Positions 35,387 through 42,710 of a stretch of 64,000 bases of DNA are shown one piece after another. The stretch comes from Firmicutes bacterium UBA2530 (lineage in GTDB: Bacteria; Bacillota; Clostridia; Tissierellales; Sedimentibacteraceae), in NCBI GenBank assembly GCA_002340985.1, contig DDNC01000009.1, forward strand, positions 20,013-84,012, read 5' to 3'. Both the position numbers and the translations under genes were made by a program. How positions within the stretch are numbered: the stretch's first letter is position 1; the number at the start of each line of letters is the position of its first letter. Below the pieces are notes generated by a model, which was not told the DNA's origin, did not search any database, and worked only from the letters and a program-made list of their open reading frames with translations.

Positions 35387-36113
35387 GGGAATCCTCTCCT
35401 TTAAAGATTACCAGGCTATTACTTCCAATGCCCTTTTTCTCATTTTCAACTTGTACTTTAAGTTTTTCAACACGTAGCTTTTGTTCCTCTGTTGCTTCAT
35501 CCCAATTTTTATGTAACATCTCATCATATTGCTTTATCAAGCTTTGTAATCTTCCCATTGCTTGAGATTGTGCTTTTAATAATGCTGCTTGCTTATCCCA
35601 AGCAAATTGTAATTCATATTCTTCTTCTCTGTATACTTCTTGAATATCTGGATTTTTTGCACTACCTAAATTATCTTTTTGCACCTTTGTTCTTTTAAGT
35701 TCTTTCGTTAAATCCTTCTGATTTTTAACATACATAATCTTTTGAGAATTTATTATATTTGCCCATTGTGTCATTATTTGAGCCCATTGTATATCTAAAA
35801 GACTACCGCCAGAATCCTCAGTTTCTTTAATGATATTTCTTATTTTGGTAGGATAGTATTTAGAATAAAAACCATGGATTTTAGAATTTTGATTTTTTTC
35901 TGGAGCACCGCCATTATTACCTACAGCATTTTTATTGCCTTTAGGAGCACCACCCCTTTTATAATCTTTCCATTTATCCTTTACTCTCCAGGTGTTTATA
36001 TTATTTACTTTCTCTCCTAATAGATCTGCTATTTCTTGTGAGCTGATGTTTCCATCATGCTCTCGATATATTTCAAAAGCTCTTTCTCTATTAGGACTTT
36101 TTGCTCTTGCCAT
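35376..36113 (-). CDS. Terminase small subunit
   Basis: From ATG 36113 (AGAAGGAG upstream) the protein has 245 residues; an earlier in-frame ATG at 36170 lacks a site. The N-terminal helix-turn-helix MARAKSPNRERAFEIYREHD ... SQEIADLLGEKVNNINTWRV is typical of the DNA-binding end, followed by a coiled-coil oligomerisation region. It recognises the packaging start site. The stop overlaps the large-subunit start. Confidence 0.9.
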   Translation of the reverse strand: MARAKSPNRERAFEIYREHDGNISSQEIADLLGEKVNNINTWRVKDKWKDYKRGGAPKGNKNAVGNNGGAPEKNQNSKIHGFYSKYYPTKIRNIIKETEDSGGSLLDIQWAQIMTQWANIINSQKIMYVKNQKDLTKELKRTKVQKDNLGSAKNPDIQEVYREEEYELQFAWDKQAALLKAQSQAMGRLQSLIKQYDEMLHKNWDEATEEQKLRVEKLKVQVENEKKGIGSNSLVIFKGEDSLED

Positions 36114-36465
36114 TGCTTCAGCTCCTTCTAAAAAATAAGATTTTGAAATAAATCTTATTTGCACCTTCATATATATTGAATTTTTAATAAATATTTGAAT
36201 TCAGTTGAGTTGTTCCTTCTCAGTTTTTTTCTTCAAAATAAGATTTATTTTCACTTTGTTGCGACGTTTTTTCGCACTTTTTATGTAAAAACTTTAATTT
36301 AATATCAAATTTCAATATTAAAGCAACCTTTTTTAACCAAATTTATATTTTACACAACATACAATTCTGTTAAATATTAAAATTATACTTATAGAAGAAA
36401 CAAGTTTTTTGAACACTCATATTTTACACACTCTAAATATGTAAAATATAGAGCATATAAAAAAA
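36114..36465. promoter_or_regulatory. Upstream region of the packaging operon
   Basis: A 350-base AT-rich gap that probably carries the late promoter activated by the ArpU-type regulator and the packaging start. A motif AATAAGATTT occurs twice near 36145-36240 with inverted partners. No gene is seen. Confidence 0.4.
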
Positions 36466-37026
36466 TTATCTTTTACTTTTAAAAGATAGACCTTTTATAT
36501 ACTTATCTTTTGTATCCTGATTCACTCCAATATATCTTTTTGTAACATCTGCACTTGAATGTTCAAATATATCTTGTATTGTTGCTATATCTCTTGTATC
36601 TTGATACATCCAATAACCAAATGTTTTTCTAAGTGTATGACAACCTATTCTTTCTTTGTATTCAAATTCATTAGCTGCTTTGTTCAGGATCTGCCATACT
36701 CTTTGTCTTGTTATTGGTACCGACTTTCCTTTTGCTCTTGGAAATAAATACTCGTAGTCTCTCTTACCTATGATATATTTTTTTATTATATCTTTAAGAT
36801 CATCATTAATAACTAGTCTCTTTGTATCACCAGTTTTCTTTTCTTTAACAATTATGAAGTCAGCGTTTTTTACATCTCTAACCTTTAAAGGCAATATGTC
36901 TGAAATTCTAAGACCTGAATAGATTCCAAAATTAAAGAGCACATAATCTCTTGTGCTCTTCTCCTTTAAATAATCTGAAAAGTCCAATATTAAATCTTTA
37001 TCTCTTATCGGCTCAACTGTATTCAT
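36466..37026 (-). CDS. Short tyrosine recombinase, catalytic domain only
   Basis: 186 residues. The core-binding domain is absent; the protein begins almost at the catalytic domain. Visible residues are Arg in SGLRISDIL, His-x-x-Arg in CHTLRKTFGYW, His in FEHSSADVT and Tyr in KRYIG. Such small integrase-like proteins occur upstream of terminase in many Firmicute phages, where they may act in packaging, concatemer resolution or late control. It is not expected to be the integrase of this prophage. Confidence 0.85.
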   Translation of the reverse strand: MNTVEPIRDKDLILDFSDYLKEKSTRDYVLFNFGIYSGLRISDILPLKVRDVKNADFIIVKEKKTGDTKRLVINDDLKDIIKKYIIGKRDYEYLFPRAKGKSVPITRQRVWQILNKAANEFEYKERIGCHTLRKTFGYWMYQDTRDIATIQDIFEHSSADVTKRYIGVNQDTKDKYIKGLSFKSKR

Positions 37027-37190
37027 TGTCCATTACGCACCTGCCTCCAAGCTCCATTATGACGTTTATAGACTGGAGCATCTTCCATCAATCTTTTGTA
37101 ATCAATTCTTTCTTCTTTTACTTTCTTCAATTTCATAAGCTTTTTATAAACATCAGGTTGATTCTTTTTAATTATTTCTCCTATCGTCAT
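37023..37190 (-). CDS. Small phage protein
   Basis: 55 residues from ATG 37190 with AAGGTG upstream. MTIGEIIKKNQPDVYKKLMK and RHNGAWRQVRNGQ resemble a small basic protein found before terminase or integrase genes in Firmicute phages. Its TGA overlaps the start of the next gene (ATGA), showing coupled translation. Function unknown. Confidence 0.68.
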   Translation of the reverse strand: MTIGEIIKKNQPDVYKKLMKLKKVKEERIDYKRLMEDAPVYKRHNGAWRQVRNGQ

Positions 37191-37213
37191 AACTTCACCT
37201 TCTTCCCAGTAAT

Positions 37214-37251
37214 CCCGGGTGCATTTTTTTATTAGGAGGTTGCACCCAGGG
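37214..37251 (-). promoter_or_regulatory. Leader hairpin with anti-SD-like loop
   Basis: CCCGGGTGCA (37214-37223) pairs with TGCACCCAGGG (37241-37251) apart from one bulged base. Read on the minus strand, the loop contains ACCTCCT, the same string as the 16S anti-Shine-Dalgarno. It lies 24 bases before the 55-residue gene. It may be a translational control element; this is only a suggestion. Confidence 0.4.
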
Positions 37252-37267
37252 CTTTATTTCAATGTAA

Positions 37268-37291
37268 AAAGCACCCAAATCTGAGTGCTTT
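37268..37291 (-). terminator. Terminator after the early/middle operon
   Basis: AAAGCAC and GTGCTTT (37268-37274 and 37285-37291) form a stem followed on the minus strand by TTTTT. It lies downstream of the ArpU-like gene and would separate early from late transcription. Confidence 0.7.
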
Positions 37292-37349
37292 CTTCAACGT
37301 AATTACCCTTTATTAATTTAAATTTTCCATGTTAGCATATTACTACAGG

Positions 37350-37811
37350 TCAAACCGACATTTCACCGACATCTTTTTGTTTTTCCTTAATATTTTGAAA
37401 AATTCTTTCGACTTGTCTTTGAGAATAACTCATTTCTTTAGCTATTTTCCAATTAGGAAAGCCTTTAATTCTTAACATCATAGCCTTTTTTTCTTTATCT
37501 CCCAAACCGTTTATTACTTTTTCAAGTTCATCTCTCTGCTCATAGAGTGCTTTTAATTCAGCTTCAAGTTCTTGTTGTTCAACTTCTATGTCATGTATTT
37601 TTACATAAGCTTGTACCAAATCTCCTTGAAATAGTGATGTTTGTACAGCCGGTTTTGAATAGTCTATTGCTCCAAGACCACTAGGAAAATTTAAATTAGA
37701 TCTAATTAATTTTGTTATTTCTCTCTTGTTACTTGATATACTTGATTTGACGACCGCTATATTTTCGGTAAGTCTTCTGTATTCTTCAATTATAGATTTG
37801 TCTTTCGTCAT
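37350..37811 (-). CDS. ArpU/RinA-type late transcription regulator
   Basis: 153 residues. The N-terminal two-thirds are a helical region with a coiled coil (about 75-105). The C-terminal part has a sigma-70 region-4-like helix-turn-helix: GDKEKKAMMLRIKGFPNWKI and AKEMSYSQRQVERIFQNIKE. Such proteins activate the late (terminase and structural) promoter of Firmicute phages. Its place just before a terminator and the packaging genes fits that role. Confidence 0.83.
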   Translation of the reverse strand: MTKDKSIIEEYRRLTENIAVVKSSISSNKREITKLIRSNLNFPSGLGAIDYSKPAVQTSLFQGDLVQAYVKIHDIEVEQQELEAELKALYEQRDELEKVINGLGDKEKKAMMLRIKGFPNWKIAKEMSYSQRQVERIFQNIKEKQKDVGEMSV

Positions 37812-37830
37812 ATTTCCCCCTTCAGTAAGT

Positions 37831-38019
37831 TTATCGAATCAACCAAAAAAATATTACAATTACAATAAAATATATAATTAAAACTATCCATAGTGGACTC
37901 AGTACCCACCACCAAGACCAATTAATTTTCCCTAATAATTTAAGTGCTATAAATAGTATTGTCAATAATCCAGTAAAGCCTATACCTGCTGAACTACTAC
38001 TTGTACTATTATTTCTCAT
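37831..38019 (-). CDS. Small two-segment membrane protein
   Basis: 62 residues from ATG 38019 with GGAGGG upstream. A Ser-rich N-terminus is followed by two hydrophobic stretches (IGFTGLLTILFIALKLLG and VLSPLWIVLIIYFIVIVIFF). It overlaps nothing and sits before the late regulator. Function unknown. Confidence 0.65.
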   Translation of the reverse strand: MRNNSTSSSSAGIGFTGLLTILFIALKLLGKINWSWWWVLSPLWIVLIIYFIVIVIFFWLIR

Positions 38020-38020
38020 T

Positions 38021-38560
38021 TTACTTTCCCTCCAATGCTTTTTCAGCTTCTTCTTTTCTCCACCAATCCTTTTTATAATAAGACAAATGATATGCACTAT
38101 AATCTTCTGTTCCTTCATGTCCACATCTAAATACTATATTTCCATCTTTGTATATATCAATTTTTTGCACTTGCCACTCTTCATGAAACTGATTTACAAT
38201 TGTATCTCCCATTCCTACAGGCAATTTTATTAATAAGCCTTGTTCTTCTAAATCTTCATATTCCTTTAATATTTCCCTAACATCAGCAAATGCCCATAGT
38301 GCATTATAATAAAGTGCTATCATACCATCTATTGTTTCATAACCGTCTTGCAAAAGCTCCAGCATGTATTCGTCAAACTCTTCATTGTCTGATGGACACT
38401 CAATGCCATTTCTAGCAAACATTGCTTGTGCTAAATCTCTTGCAGTTATTTCCATATCAAAATCTCTGTACCAGGCTTCTCTATCTTTTACAAACACTTG
38501 ATTATGTGATAAATCAAGCATGCCCATTTCTTTTACATCATTTTTAGTTAATCTATTCAT
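38021..38560 (-). CDS. Hypothetical phage protein
   Basis: 179 acidic residues. The start MNRLTKNDVKEMGMLDLSHN and the middle AREWYRDF-like text (VKDREAWYRDFDMEI) resemble early-region proteins of unknown role in Firmicute phages. It contains one CGHEG but no clear metal site. Adjacent to the AAA ATPase gene, probably co-transcribed. Confidence 0.72.
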   Translation of the reverse strand: MNRLTKNDVKEMGMLDLSHNQVFVKDREAWYRDFDMEITARDLAQAMFARNGIECPSDNEEFDEYMLELLQDGYETIDGMIALYYNALWAFADVREILKEYEDLEEQGLLIKLPVGMGDTIVNQFHEEWQVQKIDIYKDGNIVFRCGHEGTEDYSAYHLSYYKKDWWRKEEAEKALEGK

Positions 38561-38577
38561 CCCCAGTTTCCTTTCTT

Positions 38578-39483
38578 TTATATGATTTCTTCTGAAATTT
38601 TCAATGATATTCTACGGATTAAGTCATTTAATAGCATTGATTGATTGCTGTTGTTTTCAACCATACTTTTAATTTCTTCATCAGAAAATTTCATTTTTAC
38701 GTCATTTAGATATTGCTGTACCATCTCTGTTTTTTCTCTGTTATCAAGAACTTTGACTTCGTGTTTTAACGAGAATCTACGCAATAAAGCCTCATCTATT
38801 CTGTCTATCCGGTTAGTTGCTCCAATCACTATTACATCATTTGGAAGTTTATCAAACTCTTGCATCAAAGTTATTGTTATTCGTGCCATTTCGCCACCTG
38901 AACCACTACTTGAACTTGTATCTGACCGCCTTATGCTAATACAGTCAATTTCATCAAGCATAAAGACGCATGGATTTGATGTTGCATACGAAAATGCTTT
39001 ACTGATATTCTTTGATGTGCTCCCCATATACGAATCGACTAAGTGGGAAAAATTCAAGTAACAAAACGGTAATCCTATTTTATATGAAACATATCTGCCA
39101 AAAGAAGTTTTACCTGTACCGCTTTCGCCATATAGTAATGTAGAATTTACATATGGTATGCCTATTTCCATAAGCTTTTCATTAACTTTCTTCATGCGGA
39201 TTATATTTTCATAAATATTCTTTTCTCTATCTGAAAGAAAGTATCTACCTTTCTTAAATGAATTTGATACATCTTCCATGTATAAAAGACCTTTCAAATC
39301 ATGTGGAAGTTCAATTAAATTGCCACCTGTCGATTCTAAAATGCCTTTATATTTACTACAAAACCATTTATTTTTAGCTGTTGTATCTTCTGTAACACAA
39401 GCAATTGCATATTTTTTCGCTGCTATAATATCATTTTCTGATACTGCTTTTATCAATCTTTGTTGATTATCTGTTAGTCCCAT
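38578..39483 (-). CDS. AAA+ ATPase
   Basis: 301 residues with a classic AAA module: Walker A LYGESGTGKTSFGR (about 117-130), Walker B PCVFMLDEIDCIS (about 171-183), sensor 1 VIVIGATNRID and an arginine-finger-like DEALLRRFSLKHEV. The N-terminal 90 residues are helical and may bind a partner. It resembles FtsH/spastin-type AAA rather than DnaC. It probably remodels a phage or host complex; no target is evident. Confidence 0.87.
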   Translation of the reverse strand: MGLTDNQQRLIKAVSENDIIAAKKYAIACVTEDTTAKNKWFCSKYKGILESTGGNLIELPHDLKGLLYMEDVSNSFKKGRYFLSDREKNIYENIIRMKKVNEKLMEIGIPYVNSTLLYGESGTGKTSFGRYVSYKIGLPFCYLNFSHLVDSYMGSTSKNISKAFSYATSNPCVFMLDEIDCISIRRSDTSSSSGSGGEMARITITLMQEFDKLPNDVIVIGATNRIDRIDEALLRRFSLKHEVKVLDNREKTEMVQQYLNDVKMKFSDEEIKSMVENNSNQSMLLNDLIRRISLKISEEII

Positions 39484-39486
39484 TTT

Positions 39487-39690
39487 TCATACCTCACGCT
39501 CTTGTTCATACACAGTCGCACCTGCTATTTCTCCAGTGGTATTCATAAAATGAACTTGAACTCTTGTAATTTTAGCACCTTGGCTACATACTTCATAACC
39601 TACTTGCAACCCATTTTCTTTAGCTTGTTTGATTAATTTATTCATTTCAACCTTGTAATAAACCGGATCATCTTTTGTTAATCTGCTCAT
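39487..39690 (-). CDS. Small conserved phage protein
   Basis: 67 residues from ATG 39690 with GGGGAGG upstream. MSRLTKDDPVYYKVEMNKLI ... GYEVCSQGAKITRVQVHF. The MSRLTKDD opening resembles several early genes here. An earlier in-frame start at 39780 would collide with the Cys-rich gene. Function unknown. Confidence 0.68.
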   Translation of the reverse strand: MSRLTKDDPVYYKVEMNKLIKQAKENGLQVGYEVCSQGAKITRVQVHFMNTTGEIAGATVYEQEREV

Positions 39691-39805
39691 CTTCATCCTC
39701 CCCACAAAATTTATAATGCTCTTGGCATCTATCATCACAATCATCCTTACAATCATTGCAGCATAAATGTCCTTTACCATGTTTGCAGTCCCAATTACAT
39801 TTCAT
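39668..39805 (-). CDS. Tiny cysteine-rich protein (8 Cys in 45 residues)
   Basis: 45 residues in a different frame from its neighbours, starting at ATG 39805 in the last codons of the upstream gene. Eight Cys and two or three His are packed as CNWDC, HLCCNDC, CDDRC and a last FC, suggesting binding of one or two zinc ions or a disulfide-poor metal cluster. It overlaps genes on both sides. I do not recognise the family. Confidence 0.6.
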   Translation of the reverse strand: MKCNWDCKHGKGHLCCNDCKDDCDDRCQEHYKFCGEDEDEQINKR

Positions 39806-40073
39806 TGTATAACTCCAATGCTTTTTCAGCTTTCAACGATTCAAAGGTATCGCTATTCTTATAAATTTTATTTGTGAATGGATCTCTCTTCGTTTCAATT
39901 CTGTCTATGGTTAATTTAAAATATATCCCATCATGCCTTTTTACCGCCAAAGCATCATCAGCTGTTGTAAAATGCTTTTTGCTGTCGGAATATCTTAAAA
40001 CTTCATACCCTTCTTCTTGTAATGCTCCTTCTATCAAGTCAACTAATAATTCTGTTTCATCGTCATTGTTCAT
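39795..40073 (-). CDS. Hypothetical phage protein
   Basis: 92 residues, acidic N-terminus (MNNDDETELLVDLIEGALQE), then a basic beta region FKLTIDRIETKRDPF. Overlaps ASCH gene by 11 bases upstream. ATG 40073 follows GGAGG. No known domain. Confidence 0.7.
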   Translation of the reverse strand: MNNDDETELLVDLIEGALQEEGYEVLRYSDSKKHFTTADDALAVKRHDGIYFKLTIDRIETKRDPFTNKIYKNSDTFESLKAEKALELYNEM

Positions 40074-40524
40074 TTTCTACCTCCCAATTCCATAATCCTT
40101 GTTTTCCTTTAATTTTTATTGGTTGTTCAAGAGGCTTAATATTGTCTAATATCCATGCATACCTGCCGAGTGAAAAGTCTCCATAATATTGTTCAAATTC
40201 AATATCTTTTAATGTTAAACTTTCAACTGGTACACAATCAATAAGATCACATGTTGCAATGATTGCTCCTTTGTATAGCTTTTTGATTTCTGAAAGGTCA
40301 ACATATGTATTACCTGTTAAATCTAAAGGTTTACCAGCTAAAGGAGCAAGTCCACCCATTATATGCCATTCAAATAAATAGCTTTGCAGTTCTTCATCCC
40401 AACGTTTTGCAGCATGTATTGCTAATGGTCCTCTATATTTTGTTGGCCAACTTCTTGTCTCTATTTTTTTAGCACCTGTATATATTAGACTTGCCCATGG
40501 TTGCCATAATGTTATTGCTTTCAT
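40063..40524 (-). CDS. ASCH-domain protein
   Basis: 153 residues. MKAITLWQPWASLIYTGAKK followed by IETRSWPTKYRGPLAIHAAK is the ASCH-domain opening (PUA-like fold, GxKxxExR motif). ASCH proteins bind RNA or modified nucleosides; in phages they may act in RNA processing or nucleotide metabolism. Complete length. Overlaps the next upstream gene by ATGA. Confidence 0.87.
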   Translation of the reverse strand: MKAITLWQPWASLIYTGAKKIETRSWPTKYRGPLAIHAAKRWDEELQSYLFEWHIMGGLAPLAGKPLDLTGNTYVDLSEIKKLYKGAIIATCDLIDCVPVESLTLKDIEFEQYYGDFSLGRYAWILDNIKPLEQPIKIKGKQGLWNWEVENEQ

Positions 40525-40688
40525 TGTTCTACCTCACTTTCAAGCCATTGCTTTGCATATTCAGTGCACGTCATTCCTTCTTCAATATCAGTGCAATTTA
40601 TATGCATTACACATCCACCACAACATCCAGTAACTACTTCTGCCATTTCATCAATACTAATAGTTTTTATTTTCTCATAATTTGTCAT
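40521..40688 (-). CDS. Small Cys-containing phage protein
   Basis: 55 residues from ATG 40688. The central VVTGCCGGCVMHINCTDIEE gives four clustered Cys and a later MTCTEY, probably a metal site. ATGA overlaps on both sides show coupled translation. I have seen similar short proteins in clostridial prophages; function unknown. Confidence 0.65.
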   Translation of the reverse strand: MTNYEKIKTISIDEMAEVVTGCCGGCVMHINCTDIEEGMTCTEYAKQWLESEVEQ

Positions 40689-41038
40689 TTCTTCATCTCC
40701 TTATACGGCTCAGGTAATGGTTGCCATGCTATAACATATTCAGTCATATCATTTAAACCATGCCACCATATATTTTTACCAAATTGCAATGTTCTTACTG
40801 TATCAGTTCCATCTTCAAATCTTAGTGAAACTATAAATTTTGTATAATCTCTTGTAAGTTTATCTATTTCTTCACTTGGCAATCTCTCACTTACAGGAAT
40901 CCAACCACAGTTTAATTGTTTTTCAAGTGCTGCAATTGCCATATCTATATGCTTTATTGCTCCTTCTCTGGTCTTTTCACTAAAATCTAAGGTTTTTAAT
41001 GCTTTAAAATCATTTATTGCATATTCAATCTCATTCAT
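40685..41038 (-). CDS. DUF551-domain protein
   Basis: 117 residues. A helical N-terminus is followed by the DUF551 signature CGWIPVSERLPSEE and the end VIAWQPLPEPYKEMKK. DUF551 occurs widely in phages of Firmicutes and Proteobacteria, without known function. Co-translated with its neighbours (ATGA overlap at the 3' end). Confidence 0.85.
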   Translation of the reverse strand: MNEIEYAINDFKALKTLDFSEKTREGAIKHIDMAIAALEKQLNCGWIPVSERLPSEEIDKLTRDYTKFIVSLRFEDGTDTVRTLQFGKNIWWHGLNDMTEYVIAWQPLPEPYKEMKK

Positions 41039-41193
41039 TACTTCACCTTCCCTTCAAACTCTCTGCAGCAGATAGCAAATCTATTCTTGTCCCAGCCACT
41101 TACAGTTTTCTCTTCCTTGTTCTCCCAAGTACTACATCCTTTTTCTTTTTTCTTACAATCACTACATCTTCTGTCAGCATTGTTATTCATCAT
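41038..41193 (-). CDS. Small Cys/Lys-rich phage protein
   Basis: 51 residues from ATG 41193. CSDCKKKEKGCSTW and FAICCREF give five Cys. Stop overlaps the next start (TAATG). The pattern is like small zinc-binding early phage proteins. Function unknown. Confidence 0.62.
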   Translation of the reverse strand: MMNNNADRRCSDCKKKEKGCSTWENKEEKTVSGWDKNRFAICCREFEGKVK

Positions 41194-41660
41194 TTGTAAT
41201 CATCACCCACTTTTATACATTCTGCTTTTTTAACAGGTTGACTACAATAATTAACTGATACTTCTCTTTGATAAGAAAATATACTGCCACAATTAACACA
41301 TTCATGTTCATCTTCTTCATCGCTGCATTCCCAACTATCGCCTTCTGCATGACCGCAATAAGGACAAACAATATCATCTGTGTAATTTTGTTCCTCAGCT
41401 TCTTCATCCTCTACAAATATTTCTTGAAATTCCATTTTACTTGCTATTCCCCATTTAGGAGTAAATACATCATTTTCAACCTTGCCATGTAATGAGCCTA
41501 TTGTGTAAGCTATACCATTTATGATTATAGGCACTGTTATTTCTATTTTTGCATCCGTCTCAGCTAATGGCTTTATCCCATCATCTTCAGGACTTGTGTA
41601 ATCATAATCCCACGAATGTTTTTTTATTTTTTCTAAATCTTTTTCATTAAATACTTTCAT
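41190..41660 (-). CDS. Zinc-finger-like phage protein
   Basis: 156 residues from ATG 41660 (GGGGAGG upstream); an earlier in-frame start at 41735 overlaps another gene and is less likely. The C-terminal half has CPYCGHAEGDSWEC and ECVNCGSIFSY, a four-Cys zinc ribbon separated by an acidic stretch. The N-terminal half is mixed. Function unknown, possibly nucleic acid binding. Confidence 0.75.
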   Translation of the reverse strand: MKVFNEKDLEKIKKHSWDYDYTSPEDDGIKPLAETDAKIEITVPIIINGIAYTIGSLHGKVENDVFTPKWGIASKMEFQEIFVEDEEAEEQNYTDDIVCPYCGHAEGDSWECSDEEDEHECVNCGSIFSYQREVSVNYCSQPVKKAECIKVGDDYK

Positions 41661-41755
41661 CTTTTTTCCTCCCCAATTAAAACTATCAATCCCATTAATC
41701 CTGCACCAATAAACAAGCCTAATATAAATGTGCATGTCATTCCAATTACATTCAT
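41657..41755 (-). CDS. Tiny membrane protein (DUF3789-like)
   Basis: 32 residues from ATG 41755 with CAGGAGG upstream. A single membrane segment (TFILGLFIGAGLMGLIVLI) and a short charged tail. It overlaps the next gene by ATGA. Size and form match the DUF3789-type mini-proteins seen in phages; assignment by form only. Confidence 0.6.
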   Translation of the reverse strand: MNVIGMTCTFILGLFIGAGLMGLIVLIGEEKR

Positions 41756-41757
41756 TA

Positions 41758-41928
41758 TTACCTCCTGTTTCTCTCTTTAATTTTTAAATAACCATCCCAA
41801 CCGGCACTGCTGCTTTGTTCTCTTTCCTTTTCACGCGCTTTCAATAATATTGCCTTTTCTTTTAGATATATCTTGCAAATATCATGACAGCCCTGGAACC
41901 TTTCCTTACAATTCATGCATGCTTTCAT
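41758..41928 (-). CDS. Small Cys-containing basic phage protein
   Basis: 56 residues from ATG 41928. MKACMNCKERFQGCHDICKI holds four Cys and a His, likely a zinc site; the rest is a charged helix. Its last codons carry the ribosome site of the next gene. Function unknown. Confidence 0.62.
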   Translation of the reverse strand: MKACMNCKERFQGCHDICKIYLKEKAILLKAREKEREQSSSAGWDGYLKIKERNRR

Positions 41929-41936
41929 GATTTCAC

Positions 41937-42710
41937 CTATTCTTGTTTTAATCTGAAGTTATTGCTAATATCTTTTGGTATTTCAACTATGTAATTTTTG
42001 CACATTTCATATATTCTGCTGCCAATGGCTTCATCAAAATTCAATAGTGCATTTATGTCATACTCAGAAGAAACAATGATAGGCAAGTGATTTATGTATC
42101 TGTAGTTAATTATCTCAAACATTATGTTTTTGTCTGAATCAGTTGTCTTACCTTTTAGCAAATCATCAATTAGCAATACTTTAGCATTCTGATATTTGCT
42201 TATTTGCTTTTTATAAAACTCTTCATCTGTCATATTTTGTTTCAACTCTGTTATGACATCTCTGTAACTTAGATAAACAACTGATATTCTTTTACTTTTT
42301 AAAATATTGAGTCCCAATGCAGCTGTTAAATGTGTTTTCCCACACCCTACTTGTCCAACAAAAGCTATAGAATTTTGTCTTGAATTCTTAATTTGCATGA
42401 AGTTTTTAAAGTATTCAGTTGCAACCTTTTTCATCATCTTGGAAATATCATTCCATTCATTGAAGTTTGAAAATGTATAACTATCATCCTTTATTCCGCT
42501 TTTATAAAACATTCTTTCAGCTTCATCTAGTTCAAAACATTTACATCTTTTGAAATTATTACCGTCTACGATCCAATAAGTATCTTTGCAAATCTGACAT
42601 TTATATGAGACCAAGTTCTTCGATTGTTCTGTCGAGGTCCTCTCCTGTATCGACTTTAGTCTTTGGGACATTGAACTTAATTCCGTTCCCAGGCTTTCCA
42701 AAATTATCAC
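41937..42710 (-). CDS. DnaC/IstB-like helicase-loader ATPase
   Basis: Up to 257 residues. A Cys cluster (YKCQICKDTYW, FKRCKCFE) precedes an AAA+ core with Walker A FVGQVGCGKTHLTAALG (about 118-134) and Walker B AKVLLIDDLLK. The family loads replicative helicase onto phage origins. The start is uncertain: GTG 42710 overlaps the organiser gene by 110 bases, and ATG 42671 is an alternative. It follows the DnaD-like organiser, the usual replication pair. Confidence 0.88.
   Translation of the reverse strand: MIILESLGTELSSMSQRLKSIQERTSTEQSKNLVSYKCQICKDTYWIVDGNNFKRCKCFELDEAERMFYKSGIKDDSYTFSNFNEWNDISKMMKKVATEYFKNFMQIKNSRQNSIAFVGQVGCGKTHLTAALGLNILKSKRISVVYLSYRDVITELKQNMTDEEFYKKQISKYQNAKVLLIDDLLKGKTTDSDKNIMFEIINYRYINHLPIIVSSEYDINALLNFDEAIGSRIYEMCKNYIVEIPKDISNNFRLKQE

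Noticed and set aside
36466..37026. Calling the 186-residue tyrosine recombinase the phage integrase
   Set aside because: It lacks the core-binding domain and lies next to terminase, far from both att sites; the serine recombinase adjoins attR and the rebuilt att sites fit it.
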